Assembly: GCF_004331415.1 (NCBI RefSeq)
Contig: NZ_SJOP01000013.1
Span: 62,001-126,000 of the forward strand
DNA length: 64,000 bases
Source: Kosakonia quasisacchari
Lineage (GTDB): Bacteria; Pseudomonadota; Gammaproteobacteria; Enterobacterales; Enterobacteriaceae
Direction of reading: 5' to 3'
The notes below the pieces were generated by a model, which was not told where the DNA came from, searched no databases, and was given only the letters and a program-made list of their open reading frames with translations. A program made the translations under genes and the position numbers. Below, in pieces: positions 1-9,470 of this stretch (position 1 is the stretch's first letter; each line of letters opens with the position of its first letter).

Positions 1-2
1 AA

Positions 3-140
3 ATGTCGCCTGCAGAGCAAAAAAGGGTAATCATGGCGTTCCAAATGCATTTCCGTCCGGGGCTCTGGAACGGCATTGCCGATGCTGAAAGCCTGGCGAT
101 TGCCGAGGCATTACTGGAAAAATATGGCCAGGCGGGGTAA
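3..140 (+). CDS. amiD: AmiD N-acetylmuramoyl-L-alanine amidase, C-terminal end only
   Basis: The reading frame is open from the window edge to a TAA stop and encodes about 45 residues including the stretch MAFQMHFRP and the final EALLEKYGQAG. This closely resembles the C-terminus of E. coli AmiD (YbjR), an outer-membrane lipoprotein zinc amidase that cleaves the bond between muramic acid and the stem peptide. Neither the catalytic domain nor the lipoprotein signal is in the window, so the call rests on the tail and on its position just before ybjS, as in E. coli. The true start lies upstream of the window. Confidence 0.8.
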   Translation: MSPAEQKRVIMAFQMHFRPGLWNGIADAESLAIAEALLEKYGQAG

Positions 141-174
141 TGCCCACTGTTTTTTTATGACGAGGTCAATGGAG

Positions 175-741
175 ATGAGGTTTCGCATCATATCAGGCGT
201 GCTGCTGATGGTGGCTTTTTCTGCCCATGCCGCGCCAAACCCGGTGACGGTGTTTAGCTGTGCTTACTGGGATAAATCTACGGATAACGTGGAAAAACTC
301 GATAAATGCGTTGAAGTGGAAGAGGGTAAGCTCAGGTTCTTGCCAGCGTTGTTTGCGAAAACCAGTGATGTCGAGGGCATGTCGTGGGTCGGTCTGTATG
401 ACTATATGCGCGCCGCCGGGTTGATGGATGCCGATTATTATGTGCGTTCGCCGGACAGTTACCTTCCCGTTGTTCACTTTGATAATGGCCCTGACTGGTT
501 TGTTGAAGGGCTGGTGCGATCGCGCCAGAACGGTAAAGTGGGCTACTGGGATGACAATTTCCGCAATCGCATTGCGCCGCAATTTGATTATGCCTGGCAG
601 TTTAAAGAGGGCAAAGCGCTGGTGTGCAACGGCTGCAAACCGCAAAAGGACGGCGAGCATACCGCTCTGGTCGGCGGTGAGTGGTTCTATATCGATAAAA
701 GCGGGCAGAAAATTTCTGACGTCAAATCCGGCCCGTTTTGA
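175..741 (+). CDS. WG-repeat-like secreted protein
   Basis: 188 residues. The start at 175 is preferred because GAGG (162-165) lies 9 bases upstream and because it begins directly with a signal peptide (MRFRIISG, hydrophobic LLMVAF, then SAHA before APNP). An in-frame ATG at 169 is also possible. The mature part contains segments that look like degenerate WG beta-strand repeats: NGKVGYWDDNF ... APQFDYAWQFKEGKALV, and later GEWFYIDKSGQK. Two CxxC-like cysteines (VCNGC) sit near the C-terminus. The product is probably periplasmic. It is not present between amiD and ybjS in E. coli K-12. Function unknown; WG repeats generally act as binding scaffolds. It is convergent with ybjS with only 5 bases between stops. 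Confidence 0.7.
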   Translation: MRFRIISGVLLMVAFSAHAAPNPVTVFSCAYWDKSTDNVEKLDKCVEVEEGKLRFLPALFAKTSDVEGMSWVGLYDYMRAAGLMDADYYVRSPDSYLPVVHFDNGPDWFVEGLVRSRQNGKVGYWDDNFRNRIAPQFDYAWQFKEGKALVCNGCKPQKDGEHTALVGGEWFYIDKSGQKISDVKSGPF

Positions 742-746
742 ATCAT

Positions 747-1760
747 TTAGCGGTGCAGTTTTCCGTGGTCTTTTAACCAGTACGCCGTGCGTTTGATGCC
801 TTCATCCAGCGTCACTATCGGCGTATAACCCAGTTCCTGCTGAGCGCGGCTGATATCCAGCGTGAAATCAAAATTGAGCTTCGACACGCCATAATGGGTG
901 AATGCAGGCTCTTTGGCGCGTTTATCGCCGAAATGCTCCATGCTGCGCGCCATCATGTCCAGCATTGCGTATGGCACCGAGCGAATACGGCAGTGAATAC
1001 CCAGTTCGTCGATTAACGTCTGCACGATGCTGCGCAGCGAGCGCGGCTCGCCGTTGGTAATGTTGTACGCCCGCCCGGAAGGCAGCTTATCGCACTGGGG
1101 CTGGCTGGCGAGCCACATCGCATGCACGGCGTTTTCGTAATAGGTCATATCCACCAGCGCTTCGCCGCCGCGCGGCAGCAACACGCTGCGGTAGTGGTGC
1201 ATCATCTGCGCCAGGCGCGGGATGAAGACTTTATCGTGCGGGCCAAAGAGACTTTGCGGGCGCAAAATGGTGAAACGGGTGTTGGGGTTCGCCTGCGCCA
1301 GCAGATCGATCACCTGTTCCCCGGCCGCTTTGCTGCGGGCAAATTCGTTGGCGAAACGCACAGGGCGAAAGTCTTCTCTGATATCGCGATGATGGTGATA
1401 GTCAAAATAGAGCGAAGGGGAGGAGATATGAATAAAGTTGCGCACGCCCCAGGCAACGGCCCACTCACCGAGACGGCGAGTCGCGCGCACATTCGCCAGG
1501 TCAAACGCTTCCTGCGTACCCCATGGTGATGTGAAGCTTGAGCAGTGCCACAGCGTGTCGATCCCGGCAAGCATCACTTTTGCCTGAGAGGAGACCAGCT
1601 CGGTCAGATCGGCATGCACAAATTCAGCGCCCATTTTGCTGAGTAATTTGCCCATGGCTTCGTTACGACCCGTCGCCCGAACGCTAATTCCTTTTTGCCG
1701 CAAATACTCGACCGCGTTTCGGCCTAAACCGCTGGTTGCGCCCGTGACCAGTACTTTCAT
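747..1760 (-). CDS. ybjS: YbjS, extended SDR-family NAD(P)-binding protein
   Basis: 337 residues, very similar along its whole length to E. coli YbjS. The start at 1760 gives [14 protein letters not shown], with the Rossmann glycine motif at residues 7-13; upstream in-frame codons only extend it into the ybjT gap. The family is the NAD-dependent epimerase/3-beta-hydroxysteroid dehydrogenase type. Where these enzymes usually have Tyr-x3-Lys, this protein reads F140-A-R-S-K144, so the catalytic tyrosine is replaced by phenylalanine, as I recall also for the E. coli protein. That makes a classical dehydrogenase reaction doubtful. Substrate unknown. It lies 94 bases after ybjT and is probably the last gene of the poxB-ltaE-ybjT-ybjS run. 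Confidence 0.9.
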   Translation of the reverse strand: MKVLVTGATSGLGRNAVEYLRQKGISVRATGRNEAMGKLLSKMGAEFVHADLTELVSSQAKVMLAGIDTLWHCSSFTSPWGTQEAFDLANVRATRRLGEWAVAWGVRNFIHISSPSLYFDYHHHRDIREDFRPVRFANEFARSKAAGEQVIDLLAQANPNTRFTILRPQSLFGPHDKVFIPRLAQMMHHYRSVLLPRGGEALVDMTYYENAVHAMWLASQPQCDKLPSGRAYNITNGEPRSLRSIVQTLIDELGIHCRIRSVPYAMLDMMARSMEHFGDKRAKEPAFTHYGVSKLNFDFTLDISRAQQELGYTPIVTLDEGIKRTAYWLKDHGKLHR

Positions 1761-1854
1761 ATCGATCCATTGTGTTGAAAAGCCTTTATCGCGGGCATTC
1801 TTCCGTGAATTACGCTCTGATGCAATGGGATGACGAAAAGAAAAGCGGTTAAGC

Positions 1855-3291
1855 TCAGACTTTTTCTCTATTTTGTTCTGCCAGGCGGGCAATACGCTGC
1901 GCCATGCCGCGAAAAATAAACAGATGCGCCGGGAACATCAATAACCAGTACCACAGTCCTGGCATACCGTGCGGATGCCACCATGCCCGGACATCCAGCA
2001 GCCGGTGATCGCCTTTATCGGTCAGCGTAAAGCTGAGCCGCCCAAGCCCCGGTGCCTTCATGCCAAACAGTAGCGCCAGTTGTTGCTCTGGTTCGACAAT
2101 AATCACTTTCCAACTGTCTACCGTGTCGCCGGTTTGCAAAAACGGGCGTTCGGGTCGCCCGCGTGGCAGTTTGTGGCCTATCAAATGATCCAACACTGCG
2201 CGGGTTTGCCACAGCAGGTTGCCAAAAAAGTAGCGCTCTTTACCGCCGATGCGGTTCACCACTTCCCATAATGCGGCCGGGCTGGCTGAGGTTTTCACCG
2301 TGTAACCCGCTTGCTTTGGGTAGTAACCGTATTGCGGACGCCAGCGGGAAAACGCCTGCGGGTCGTAGCCCCAGTCGCTGGAGTTAACCAGCTTTTCCTC
2401 TTCCCGCAAGGTGCGGCGAACTGCATCATCAAAAGGAATTAGCGTCTGCGGAATCAACCGGCGCAACTCAGTATCATCCGCCAGCAGATCGTGCTTTAAA
2501 CCCTGAATTAACGCTTTGGCAATCGTCGGCGGCACAGACGTGATGAGGTGTAAAAACCAGACGGAAATCAGCCGGGTGGGGAGTGGAATCGGGATCAGCG
2601 GGCGATGAACGCCGCTTACACGCATAAAGTGATCGAACTGCTGCTGATAGCTCAGCACTTCCGGCCCGGCGGCTTCAAACACCCGGTGTTCCTGCGCAGG
2701 GTGCTGAAGCAACTCGACCAGATAATGCAGTAAGTTTTCCAGCGCAATGGGTGTGGTGCGCGAACGCACCCAGCGCGGCGGTGTTAACACTGGCAGGTTA
2801 AATACCATGTCGCGCATCACTTCGAACGCGGCGGAACCTGCGCCAACAATGATTCCGGCGCGTAACTCGGTAACGGGAATGCCCGCCGCGCGCAGCAGAT
2901 CGCCGGTGTATTGCCGGGCCAGCAGGTGGTCAGAATTCGTTACCCCCTTCGCCTGTAACGAACTGAGAAAGATAACCTGCTTAACCGACGAGCCGTGCAG
3001 GGCGTCACGCACATTCAACGCGATTTGCCGCTCATGGGAGACGAAATTGCCACTTTCGCCCATGCTGTGCACCAGATAATAGAGCGTATCGACATCGTGC
3101 AGTAACGCGGGCAGATCCTGTGGCCACCAGAGATCAATGCTATGGCAACTTACACCCGGCAACTGCTGCTTTTGCAGGCGAGTTAAATTTCTCGCGACCG
3201 CGTTGACCTGATGACCTTGCTGGCTGAGCGCTTCGACCAGTCTTTGTCCGATATACCCGCTGGCACCAAGCACCAGGATCCGCTGCGCCAC
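1855..3291 (-). CDS. ybjT: YbjT, NAD(P)-binding SDR-like protein with DUF2867 C-terminal domain
   Basis: 478 residues from a GTG start ([16 protein letters not shown]), which matches the N-terminus of E. coli YbjT; longer in-frame starts run back into ltaE and are rejected. The N-terminal half is an atypical SDR/NmrA-like Rossmann domain (GASGYIG at residues 9-15). The C-terminal part is the DUF2867 domain, ending in a hydrophobic segment ([13 protein letters not shown]) followed by basic residues, which suggests membrane association. Biochemical function unknown. It begins 10 bases after the ltaE stop, which indicates cotranscription with poxB and ltaE. Confidence 0.9.
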   Translation of the reverse strand: MAQRILVLGASGYIGQRLVEALSQQGHQVNAVARNLTRLQKQQLPGVSCHSIDLWWPQDLPALLHDVDTLYYLVHSMGESGNFVSHERQIALNVRDALHGSSVKQVIFLSSLQAKGVTNSDHLLARQYTGDLLRAAGIPVTELRAGIIVGAGSAAFEVMRDMVFNLPVLTPPRWVRSRTTPIALENLLHYLVELLQHPAQEHRVFEAAGPEVLSYQQQFDHFMRVSGVHRPLIPIPLPTRLISVWFLHLITSVPPTIAKALIQGLKHDLLADDTELRRLIPQTLIPFDDAVRRTLREEEKLVNSSDWGYDPQAFSRWRPQYGYYPKQAGYTVKTSASPAALWEVVNRIGGKERYFFGNLLWQTRAVLDHLIGHKLPRGRPERPFLQTGDTVDSWKVIIVEPEQQLALLFGMKAPGLGRLSFTLTDKGDHRLLDVRAWWHPHGMPGLWYWLLMFPAHLFIFRGMAQRIARLAEQNREKV

Positions 3292-3301
3292 GTTCCGCTC
3301 C

Positions 3302-4300
3302 TTAGTGCTGTAAAAAGGTCTGCCAGTGGCGAACCACTTCTTCCAGTTGCTGACGATTAACATCCAGATGCGTGACCAGGCGCACCACTGGCGAGGCGTT
3401 GATCAACACACCGCGCTCGCGCAGATACGCGCCCAACGCTTGTGCGTTATCGCCCACACGGATAAACAGCATATTGGTGTCGTGGCGCATTACGTCTGCG
3501 CCAATCTCTTTTAGTTGTGCAGCCAGCCACGCGGCATTCTCATGGTCCTCTTTCAACCGCGCGACGTTGTGCTGTAATGCATAAAGGCCCGCCGCCGCAA
3601 GGATCCCGGCCTGGCGCATCCCGCCGCCGGTCATTTTGCGCCAGCGGTTAGCGCGGGTAATATACGCTTTGTCGCCGACCAGCAGGGAACCCACCGGCGT
3701 ACCGAGACCTTTCGACAGGCAAATGGTGAACGAGTCGCAATATTGGGCTATTTCTTTCAGTTCGCAGTCATATTCCACCAACGCATTAAAGATGCGCGCA
3801 CCATCAACATGCAGCGACAATCCGCGTTCGCGGGTAAATTCCCACGCCTGTCGCAGGTAGTCGCGCGGCAACACTTTGCCGTTGTGGGTGTTTTCGAGGC
3901 TCAGCAGTTTGGTACGAGCGAAGTGAATGTCATCGGCTTTGATTTTCGCCGCGACTTTATCCAGCGGCAGCGTACCATCGGCGGCGGCATCGATCGGTTG
4001 CGGCTGGATGCTGCCAAGCACCGCCGCGCCACCCGCTTCGTAGAGATAGTTATGCGCCCCCTGGCCGACAATGTACTCTTCACCGCGTTCGCAGTGGCTG
4101 AGCAGGGCGACCAGGTTGGCCTGGGTGCCGGTCGGCAAAAACAGCGCTGCCTCTTTACCGCTGAGTTCGGCGGCGTAACGTTGCAGTTCATTGACCGTTG
4201 GGTCGTCACCGTAAACGTCGTCCCCGACCGGGGCGGCCATCATCTGTTCCAGCATGGCGCGGCTCGGGCGGGTTACGGTATCACTGCGTAAATCGATCAC
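3302..4300 (-). CDS. ltaE: Low-specificity L-threonine aldolase
   Basis: 332 residues (E. coli LtaE 333). A PLP-dependent fold-type I enzyme that cleaves L-threonine and L-allo-threonine to glycine and acetaldehyde. The PLP lysine is K197 in [12 protein letters not shown], at the same position as in E. coli; HVDGAR (164-169) carries the PLP-binding aspartate. The start codon is GTG ([12 protein letters not shown]), preceded by AAGGAA. It follows poxB by 38 bases and precedes ybjT by 10 bases, so it is probably read from the poxB promoter. Pairing with PoxB puts acetaldehyde and acetate production under one transcript; that link is inferred. Confidence 0.95.
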   Translation of the reverse strand: MIDLRSDTVTRPSRAMLEQMMAAPVGDDVYGDDPTVNELQRYAAELSGKEAALFLPTGTQANLVALLSHCERGEEYIVGQGAHNYLYEAGGAAVLGSIQPQPIDAAADGTLPLDKVAAKIKADDIHFARTKLLSLENTHNGKVLPRDYLRQAWEFTRERGLSLHVDGARIFNALVEYDCELKEIAQYCDSFTICLSKGLGTPVGSLLVGDKAYITRANRWRKMTGGGMRQAGILAAAGLYALQHNVARLKEDHENAAWLAAQLKEIGADVMRHDTNMLFIRVGDNAQALGAYLRERGVLINASPVVRLVTHLDVNRQQLEEVVRHWQTFLQH

Positions 4301-4338
4301 GGCATTTCCTTATCTTACGATGGGTAATGCCCTCTGTT

Positions 4339-6057
4339 TTACCTGAGCCAGTTGGTTTTCGCCAGTTCGATCACCTCATCGCCGCGCCCGCTGATGATGG
4401 CGCGCATCATATAGAGGCTAAAGCCTTTGGCCTGTTCCAGCTTGATTTGCGGCGGGATCGCTAGCTCTTCTTTCGCGACGGTGACATCCACCAGCACCGG
4501 GCCGTCAATAGAGAACGCGCGTTGCAGAGCCTCGTCAACATCGGCCGATTTTTCGACGCGAATACCGATAATACCACAGGCCTCGGCGATACGCGCAAAG
4601 TTGGTGTCGTGCAGTTCTGTGCCGTCTGTCAGGTAGCCGCCGGCTTTCATCTCCATCGCCACAAAACCGAGCACGCTGTTATTAAAAACGATAATTTTCA
4701 GCGGCAGTTTCATCTGCACTACCGACAGGAAATCACCCATCAGCATGCTAAAACCGCCATCGCCACAGAGTGCAACCACTTGCCGTTGTGGGAATGTGGC
4801 TTGCGCGCCCAACGCTTGTGGCATGGCATTTGCCATCGAACCGTGGTTAAAGGAACCAATCAGACGGCGTTTGCCATTCATTTTTAGGTAACGCGCGGCC
4901 CAGACGGTTGGCGTGCCGACATCGCAGGTGAAAATGGCGTCATCGTCAGCGAAGTGGCTGATTTGCTGTGCCAGATATTGTGGATGAATCGCTTTGTCGC
5001 TGGGTTTTGCCAAATCATCCAGCCCTTTGCGCGCCTCGCGGTAATCCTCCAGCGCTTTATCGAGGAATTTGCGGTCGGTTTTGGCTTCAAGCAGCGGTAA
5101 CAGGGCGGCAAGGGTAGCTTTGATATCACCGACCAGCGCCATGTCTACTTTGCTGTGCGCGCCGATACTCGCCGGGTTAATGTCGATCTGGATGATCTTC
5201 GCGTCGGTGGGGTAAAACGCGCGGTAAGGGAATTGGGTGCCGAGCAGCACCAGCGTGTCGGCATTCATCATGGTATGGAAACCCGACGAGAAGCCAATTA
5301 ACCCCGTCATTCCCACGTCAAAAGGGTTGTCGTATTCCACATGCTCTTTTCCGCGCATGGCGTGAATAATCGGGGCATTTAGCTTGCCGGCAAACGCCAG
5401 TAACTCTTTATGCGCCCCGGCGCAGCCGCTACCGCACATCAGCGCAATGTTACTGGAATAGCGCAGCAGCTGCGCCAGCTTGTGCAACTCCTGCTCCGTG
5501 GGGGTAACAACTGGCTGCGGCGCACTGTACCAGTGGCTGCTGGCGCTTTCCGGCGCAGGTTTCAGCGCCACATCGCCCGGCAGCACCACCACCGACACGC
5601 CTTTATTGAGAATGGCTTTGCGCATGGCAATCGCCAGCACCTGCGGGATCTGTTCCGGGTTAGACACCAGCTCGCAGTAGTGGCTGCATTCGCGGAACAG
5701 CTCCTGAGGATGCGTTTCCTGGAAATAGCCGCTGCCGATCTCGCTGGAAGGGATATGTGCGGCAATCGCCAGTACCGGAACATGGTTGCGGTGGCAATCG
5801 AACAAACCGTTAATTAAATGCAGGTTTCCTGGCCCGCACGAACCTGCGCAGACGGCCAGCTCGCCGGTCAGTTGCGCTTCTGCGCCAGCGGCAAAGGCAG
5901 CAACTTCTTCATGACGGGTTGGCATCCAGTCGATAGTACCCATGCGGTTCAGGCTGTCACTTAAGCCGTTAAGGGAATCTCCGGTTACACCCCAAATTCT
6001 TTTTACGCCTGCTTGCTCAAGCGTTTTGGCGATATACGCAGCCACTGTCTGTTTCAT
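4339..6057 (-). CDS. poxB: Pyruvate dehydrogenase (quinone), pyruvate oxidase
   Basis: 572 residues, the same length as E. coli PoxB. A peripheral membrane ThDP- and FAD-dependent enzyme that decarboxylates pyruvate to acetate and CO2 and passes electrons to ubiquinone. Visible features: the ThDP-activating glutamate E50 (RHEEVAAF), the ThDP/Mg motif GDGGFSML ending in VFNN, and the C-terminal lipid-binding peptide [20 protein letters not shown]. In E. coli it is made in stationary phase under RpoS. It is the first gene of the minus-strand run poxB-ltaE-ybjT-ybjS and diverges from a DoxX gene. Confidence 0.97.
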   Translation of the reverse strand: MKQTVAAYIAKTLEQAGVKRIWGVTGDSLNGLSDSLNRMGTIDWMPTRHEEVAAFAAGAEAQLTGELAVCAGSCGPGNLHLINGLFDCHRNHVPVLAIAAHIPSSEIGSGYFQETHPQELFRECSHYCELVSNPEQIPQVLAIAMRKAILNKGVSVVVLPGDVALKPAPESASSHWYSAPQPVVTPTEQELHKLAQLLRYSSNIALMCGSGCAGAHKELLAFAGKLNAPIIHAMRGKEHVEYDNPFDVGMTGLIGFSSGFHTMMNADTLVLLGTQFPYRAFYPTDAKIIQIDINPASIGAHSKVDMALVGDIKATLAALLPLLEAKTDRKFLDKALEDYREARKGLDDLAKPSDKAIHPQYLAQQISHFADDDAIFTCDVGTPTVWAARYLKMNGKRRLIGSFNHGSMANAMPQALGAQATFPQRQVVALCGDGGFSMLMGDFLSVVQMKLPLKIIVFNNSVLGFVAMEMKAGGYLTDGTELHDTNFARIAEACGIIGIRVEKSADVDEALQRAFSIDGPVLVDVTVAKEELAIPPQIKLEQAKGFSLYMMRAIISGRGDEVIELAKTNWLR

Positions 6058-6088
6058 CTACGACGCTCCTTTTTGTGATCTTGCTTAC

Positions 6089-6097
6089 AAGCTTAGA
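6089..6097 (-). promoter_or_regulatory. Possible RpoS-type -10 element for poxB
   Basis: On the minus strand this reads TCTAAGCTT, 31 bases upstream of the poxB ATG. It resembles the extended -10 preferred by RpoS (TCTAYACTT), and E. coli poxB is RpoS-dependent. No convincing -35 is seen at 17 bases, which is tolerated by RpoS promoters. Assignment is an inference from pattern and gene identity. Confidence 0.35.
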
Positions 6098-6210
6098 CAA
6101 TGAATGCGTCACAAAGCGGATTTAGAATGAGCTTTTATAAAACAGGGGTTTATTTTTGTTACAGATCGGAATAGTCTGATACATGTCGATGAAAACAGGA
6201 ATCATTTCAA

Positions 6211-6639
6211 ATGGTTAAATCATTGTTAAACTCAGTTAATAAGATGTTTTCGCATGAAGATTTTGGCCGCTTGCTGCTGCGTTTGATGGTTGGCGGGCTG
6301 ATGCTATTTCACGGGCTGCATAAATTAATTGGCGGTATTGATGGGATTGCAGGGATGCTGGTGGCGAAAGGGTTTCCTGGTTTTATCGCTTATGGCGTGC
6401 TGATTGGTGAGGTGCTGTGCCCGATCCTGATTATTCTCGGTGTACTGACGCGTCCTGCTGCGCTGGGGCTGGCATTCACCATGATTGTGGCCTGGCTGCT
6501 GGTTGGTGTAGGTAAAACCGGGTCTCTGGATGCGACCGGTGCCTGGGCGATTGAGAGTATGGTTTATTACTTTATTGCGGCGCTGGTGGTTGCGTTTATT
6601 GGCGCGGGTCGTTACTCCGTCGCACCGGCCTGGAAGTAA
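6211..6639 (+). CDS. DoxX family integral membrane protein
   Basis: 142 residues with four predicted membrane segments (about 22-38, 58-78, 82-100, 113-131), the length and layout of the DoxX family. Family hallmarks include a basic/aromatic N-terminal region followed by LLLRLMVGGLMLFHGLHKL and a GEVLCPILIILGVLTRPAALGL core. DoxX proteins have been linked to quinone or thiosulfate redox chemistry and to redox homeostasis at the membrane; no specific role can be assigned here. A start at 6244 (MFSHEDFGR) would drop 11 residues and cannot be excluded. It diverges from poxB, a quinone-reducing enzyme, and is followed by its own terminator. It is not at this site in E. coli K-12. Confidence 0.85.
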   Translation: MVKSLLNSVNKMFSHEDFGRLLLRLMVGGLMLFHGLHKLIGGIDGIAGMLVAKGFPGFIAYGVLIGEVLCPILIILGVLTRPAALGLAFTMIVAWLLVGVGKTGSLDATGAWAIESMVYYFIAALVVAFIGAGRYSVAPAWK

Positions 6640-6650
6640 ACGGTTTTGGG

Positions 6651-6684
6651 AAAAGCGCCCTTCAGATGAGGGGCGCTTTTTTAT
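6651..6684 (+). terminator. Rho-independent terminator after the DoxX gene
   Basis: A perfect 10-bp stem (AAAAGCGCCC / GGGCGCTTTT) with a 10-base loop runs into a T-rich tail. It sits 11 bases after the DoxX stop, between convergent DoxX and hcr. Confidence 0.85.
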
Positions 6685-6690
6685 TGCGGA

Positions 6691-7659
6691 TTATGCCAGA
6701 ACTAAATCACCTTGCGGGTGGCAGGAGCAGGCCAGCACGAAGCCATCGGCAATCTCTTGTTCCGTTAGTGTCATGGTGCTGCTGACGGTGTATTCACCAG
6801 AGACCACCTGCGTTTTACAGCACCCGCAGACACCGGCGCGGCATGCGGCATTGACCGGCATTCTATTGCTTTCCAGCGCATCCAGCAGCGTGCTGCCTAC
6901 CGGTGCATAGAAGGTTTTCATCGGTGAAAGCTTGCTGAATTTTAGCCCGTTGGTTGCGGCTTCCGCCACCGGCGTAAAGAATTTCTCCTTAAAGAAACGC
7001 GTCACGCCAAGCGCTTTGGCTTCGTTTTCTACCCAATCCATATACGGCGCCGGGCCGCAGGTCATTACCGTGCGTGCCGCCAGTTCCGGCACCTGGCTCA
7101 GCAGTTCGCGGCTCAGACGACCGGAGGCAAAACCCGCCGTAGCGTTATTTTCTGCTACCAGCGTGACCGGGTAATCACGCCATTCGTTGGCAAAAATTAC
7201 ATCTTCCGGCGAACGCACGTTAAAGATCACCTGCACATCGGCATGCGGACGGTAATGTGCCAGCCAGCGGCGCATTGACATAATCGGCGTCACGCCGCAC
7301 CCTGCCGCCAGCAGCAACAGCTTATCGTTCGGTTCGTTATCGCAGGTGAATTCTCCCTGCGCATTGGAAAGCCACAGATAATCGCCGCGTTTTACCTCCC
7401 GTGTCAGCCACTGAGAACCTGCGCCATCATCAATACGGCGTACGGTCAGCGTAATGTATTCGCTAACGCCCGGCGTCGAAGAAAGGGTGTAGGCCCGCAG
7501 CGTATCCGCACTGTTGCGGATACTCACCAGCGCATATTGCCCGGCGCGATACGGGTAGTAATCGTGGCACAACAGCGACAGTGTCCAGACATCCGGCGTT
7601 TCTTGCTGGATATGGTGAACCTGCATACGCCACGAGCATTGAGGGGTTGGCATGGTCAT
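6691..7659 (-). CDS. hcr: NADH oxidoreductase, electron donor for Hcp
   Basis: 322 residues, identical in length to E. coli Hcr. The N-terminal FAD/NAD(P)H reductase part contains RAYTLSS (FAD binding) and the NAD-binding LLLAAGCGVTPIMSM. The C-terminal plant-type [2Fe-2S] ferredoxin domain has CRAGVCGCC plus a later CSC, supplying the four cluster cysteines. Hcr carries electrons from NADH to the hybrid cluster protein Hcp. It follows hcp by 10 bases, so the two are cotranscribed. Cytoplasmic. Confidence 0.96.
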   Translation of the reverse strand: MTMPTPQCSWRMQVHHIQQETPDVWTLSLLCHDYYPYRAGQYALVSIRNSADTLRAYTLSSTPGVSEYITLTVRRIDDGAGSQWLTREVKRGDYLWLSNAQGEFTCDNEPNDKLLLLAAGCGVTPIMSMRRWLAHYRPHADVQVIFNVRSPEDVIFANEWRDYPVTLVAENNATAGFASGRLSRELLSQVPELAARTVMTCGPAPYMDWVENEAKALGVTRFFKEKFFTPVAEAATNGLKFSKLSPMKTFYAPVGSTLLDALESNRMPVNAACRAGVCGCCKTQVVSGEYTVSSTMTLTEQEIADGFVLACSCHPQGDLVLA

Positions 7660-7669
7660 AGTTAGCTCC

Positions 7670-9322
7670 TTACGCGCTCAGCAACTGCTGCATATCCTGT
7701 TCCACAGTCGTGACCTGGCGCAGGCCGAATTTCTCATTCAGCACGGCCAGCAGGTCCGGTGTCAGGAAGCCCGGTGCCGTCGGCCCGGTGACAATATTTG
7801 TCACCCCGAGCGAAAGCAGGGTCAGCAGGATGACAATCGCCTTTTGCTCGAACCAGGAGAGCACCAGTGACAGCGGCAGATCGTTAACGCCGCAGCCCAG
7901 TTTTTCCGCCAGCGTTACTGCCAGAATGATGGCCGAATAAGCATCGTTACACTGACCTGCATCAATCAGGCGCGGCAGCCCTTCAATATTGCCAAAGTCG
8001 AGTTTGTTGAAGCGGTATTTCCCGCAGGCCAGCGTCAGGATCAGGCAGTCATCCGGCACCTGGGTGGCGAAATCGGTAAAGTAGTTGCGCTCACCGCGCG
8101 CGCCGTCACAGCCACCGACCAGGAAGACGTGGCGTAGTTTTTCACGGCTCACCAGATCAATCAGTGTATCCACTGCGCCAAGCAGCGTCTGGCGACCAAA
8201 ACCGACGGTGATCAGGTGTTCGATTTCGCTGAACGGGAAGCCGGACATCTGCTGTGCCTGGCGGATCACCGGGGCGAAATTGTCACCTTCCAGATGGTTA
8301 ACACCCGGCCAGCCGACGATGCTGCGCGTCCAGATACGGTCGTCATAAGAACCGACGGTCGGGTCGATAATGCAGTTTGACGTCATGACGATTGGGCCCG
8401 GGAAGCGGGCGAATTCTACCTGCTGGTTCTGCCAGCCGCTGCCGTAGTTACCGACCAGATGTTTGAATTTGCGCAGTTCCGGGTAGCCGTGTGCAGGCAG
8501 CATTTCACCGTGGGTATAGACGTTTACGCCGGTGCCTTCGGTTTGTTGCAGCAAGTTGTAGAGATCTTTCAGGTCGTGACCGGAAATCAGGATGCATTTA
8601 CCGGCAACGGCTTTGACGTTGACCTGGGTAGGAGTCGGGTGGCCGTAAGTGCTGGTTTCACCGGCATCCAGAATGCTCATCACGCTGAAGTTCATCTGGC
8701 CAATTTCCATTGAACATTCGAGCAGGGCATTCATATCGGCAGGCCAGGTTCCCAGCCACGCCATGATTTTGTGGTAACGGGCGTAGATATCGTTGTCGTA
8801 CTGGCCCAGCACATGGGCGTGTTCCATGTAGGCCGCCGCGCCTTTCAGGCCGTACAGGCAGAGCAGACGCAGGCCAAGGATGTTTTCGCCAATCGTCGCT
8901 TTATCTTTGTTCGGTGTGAATTCCGCCGCCTGGCGCTGCAATTCGCCAAGATCGTCGCTGACCAGTTGCAGGTCGGCCATCGGGTTATCGACGTGGGCAT
9001 TCGGATCAATAGCGAGGCAGAGTGCTTTCAGTGCTTCACGTTTGGCAATCGCCTCGCGCGCGTAGCCGACAATACGCACGGAATCGAAGTTAACGTTGGT
9101 GAGGGTAGAGAAGAAGGCGCGCGGCGCGAAGTTATCGATCTCGTGGTCAATCAGATCGTAATCACGTGCTTTGCTGGCCCAGGCGGAGAGCCCTTGTAAC
9201 GCGGCAATCAGTAGATCCTGCAGGTCGGAGGTTTCAGCGGTTTTACCGCACATCCCCTGCGCGTACGCACAGCCGTTGCCCGCCGGAGTTCGGATGGTTT
9301 GTTCACATTGCACACAAAACAT
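7670..9322 (-). CDS. hcp: Hydroxylamine / nitric oxide reductase, hybrid cluster protein
   Basis: 550 residues from the ATG at 9322 (MFCVQCEQT), which has AAGGTG a few bases upstream; a GTG two codons earlier sits too close to that site. The N-terminal cysteines are spaced C-x2-C-x11-C-x6-C (C3, C6, C18, C25), the class II pattern of facultative anaerobes. The remainder holds the hybrid Fe-S-O cluster ligands, e.g. SMEIGQMNF and CGKYRFN. Hcp reduces NO to N2O and protects against nitrosative stress; it has also been implicated in protein S-nitrosylation in E. coli. Expression in E. coli is anaerobic (FNR) and relieved from NsrR repression by NO; an NsrR-like dyad lies just upstream. Confidence 0.97.
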   Translation of the reverse strand: MFCVQCEQTIRTPAGNGCAYAQGMCGKTAETSDLQDLLIAALQGLSAWASKARDYDLIDHEIDNFAPRAFFSTLTNVNFDSVRIVGYAREAIAKREALKALCLAIDPNAHVDNPMADLQLVSDDLGELQRQAAEFTPNKDKATIGENILGLRLLCLYGLKGAAAYMEHAHVLGQYDNDIYARYHKIMAWLGTWPADMNALLECSMEIGQMNFSVMSILDAGETSTYGHPTPTQVNVKAVAGKCILISGHDLKDLYNLLQQTEGTGVNVYTHGEMLPAHGYPELRKFKHLVGNYGSGWQNQQVEFARFPGPIVMTSNCIIDPTVGSYDDRIWTRSIVGWPGVNHLEGDNFAPVIRQAQQMSGFPFSEIEHLITVGFGRQTLLGAVDTLIDLVSREKLRHVFLVGGCDGARGERNYFTDFATQVPDDCLILTLACGKYRFNKLDFGNIEGLPRLIDAGQCNDAYSAIILAVTLAEKLGCGVNDLPLSLVLSWFEQKAIVILLTLLSLGVTNIVTGPTAPGFLTPDLLAVLNEKFGLRQVTTVEQDMQQLLSA

Positions 9323-9340
9323 GGTCACACCTTTATGTTA

Positions 9341-9363
9341 AAGTTATATTTTAAATGCATGTT
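9341..9363. promoter_or_regulatory. NsrR-like operator upstream of hcp
   Basis: AAGTTATATTT-T-AAATGCATGTT is an 11-1-11 inverted repeat fitting the NsrR pattern (AAGATGCYTTT-N-AAAGRTGCATT type). It begins 18 bases upstream of the hcp ATG. NsrR, an NO-sensing Fe-S repressor, controls hcp in E. coli, so gene and site agree. No binding data. Confidence 0.55.
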
Positions 9364-9422
9364 TAAGATTATGCTGCTGTCGGGAGGCTTAAAAGCGATT
9401 TTGTCGGCAATTTAAGGGGATA

Positions 9423-9436
9423 TTGATTTAGCGCAA
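9423..9436 (-). promoter_or_regulatory. Weak FNR-like half-match upstream of hcp
   Basis: TTGAT-TTAG-CGCAA matches the FNR consensus TTGAT-N4-ATCAA perfectly in one half and 3 of 5 in the other. It lies about 100 bases upstream of hcp, whose E. coli counterpart needs FNR. It could equally be chance in an AT-rich gap. Confidence 0.3.
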
Positions 9437-9470
9437 GTTTGGCGGCAGACATCTACCGCCAATTGAAGTA

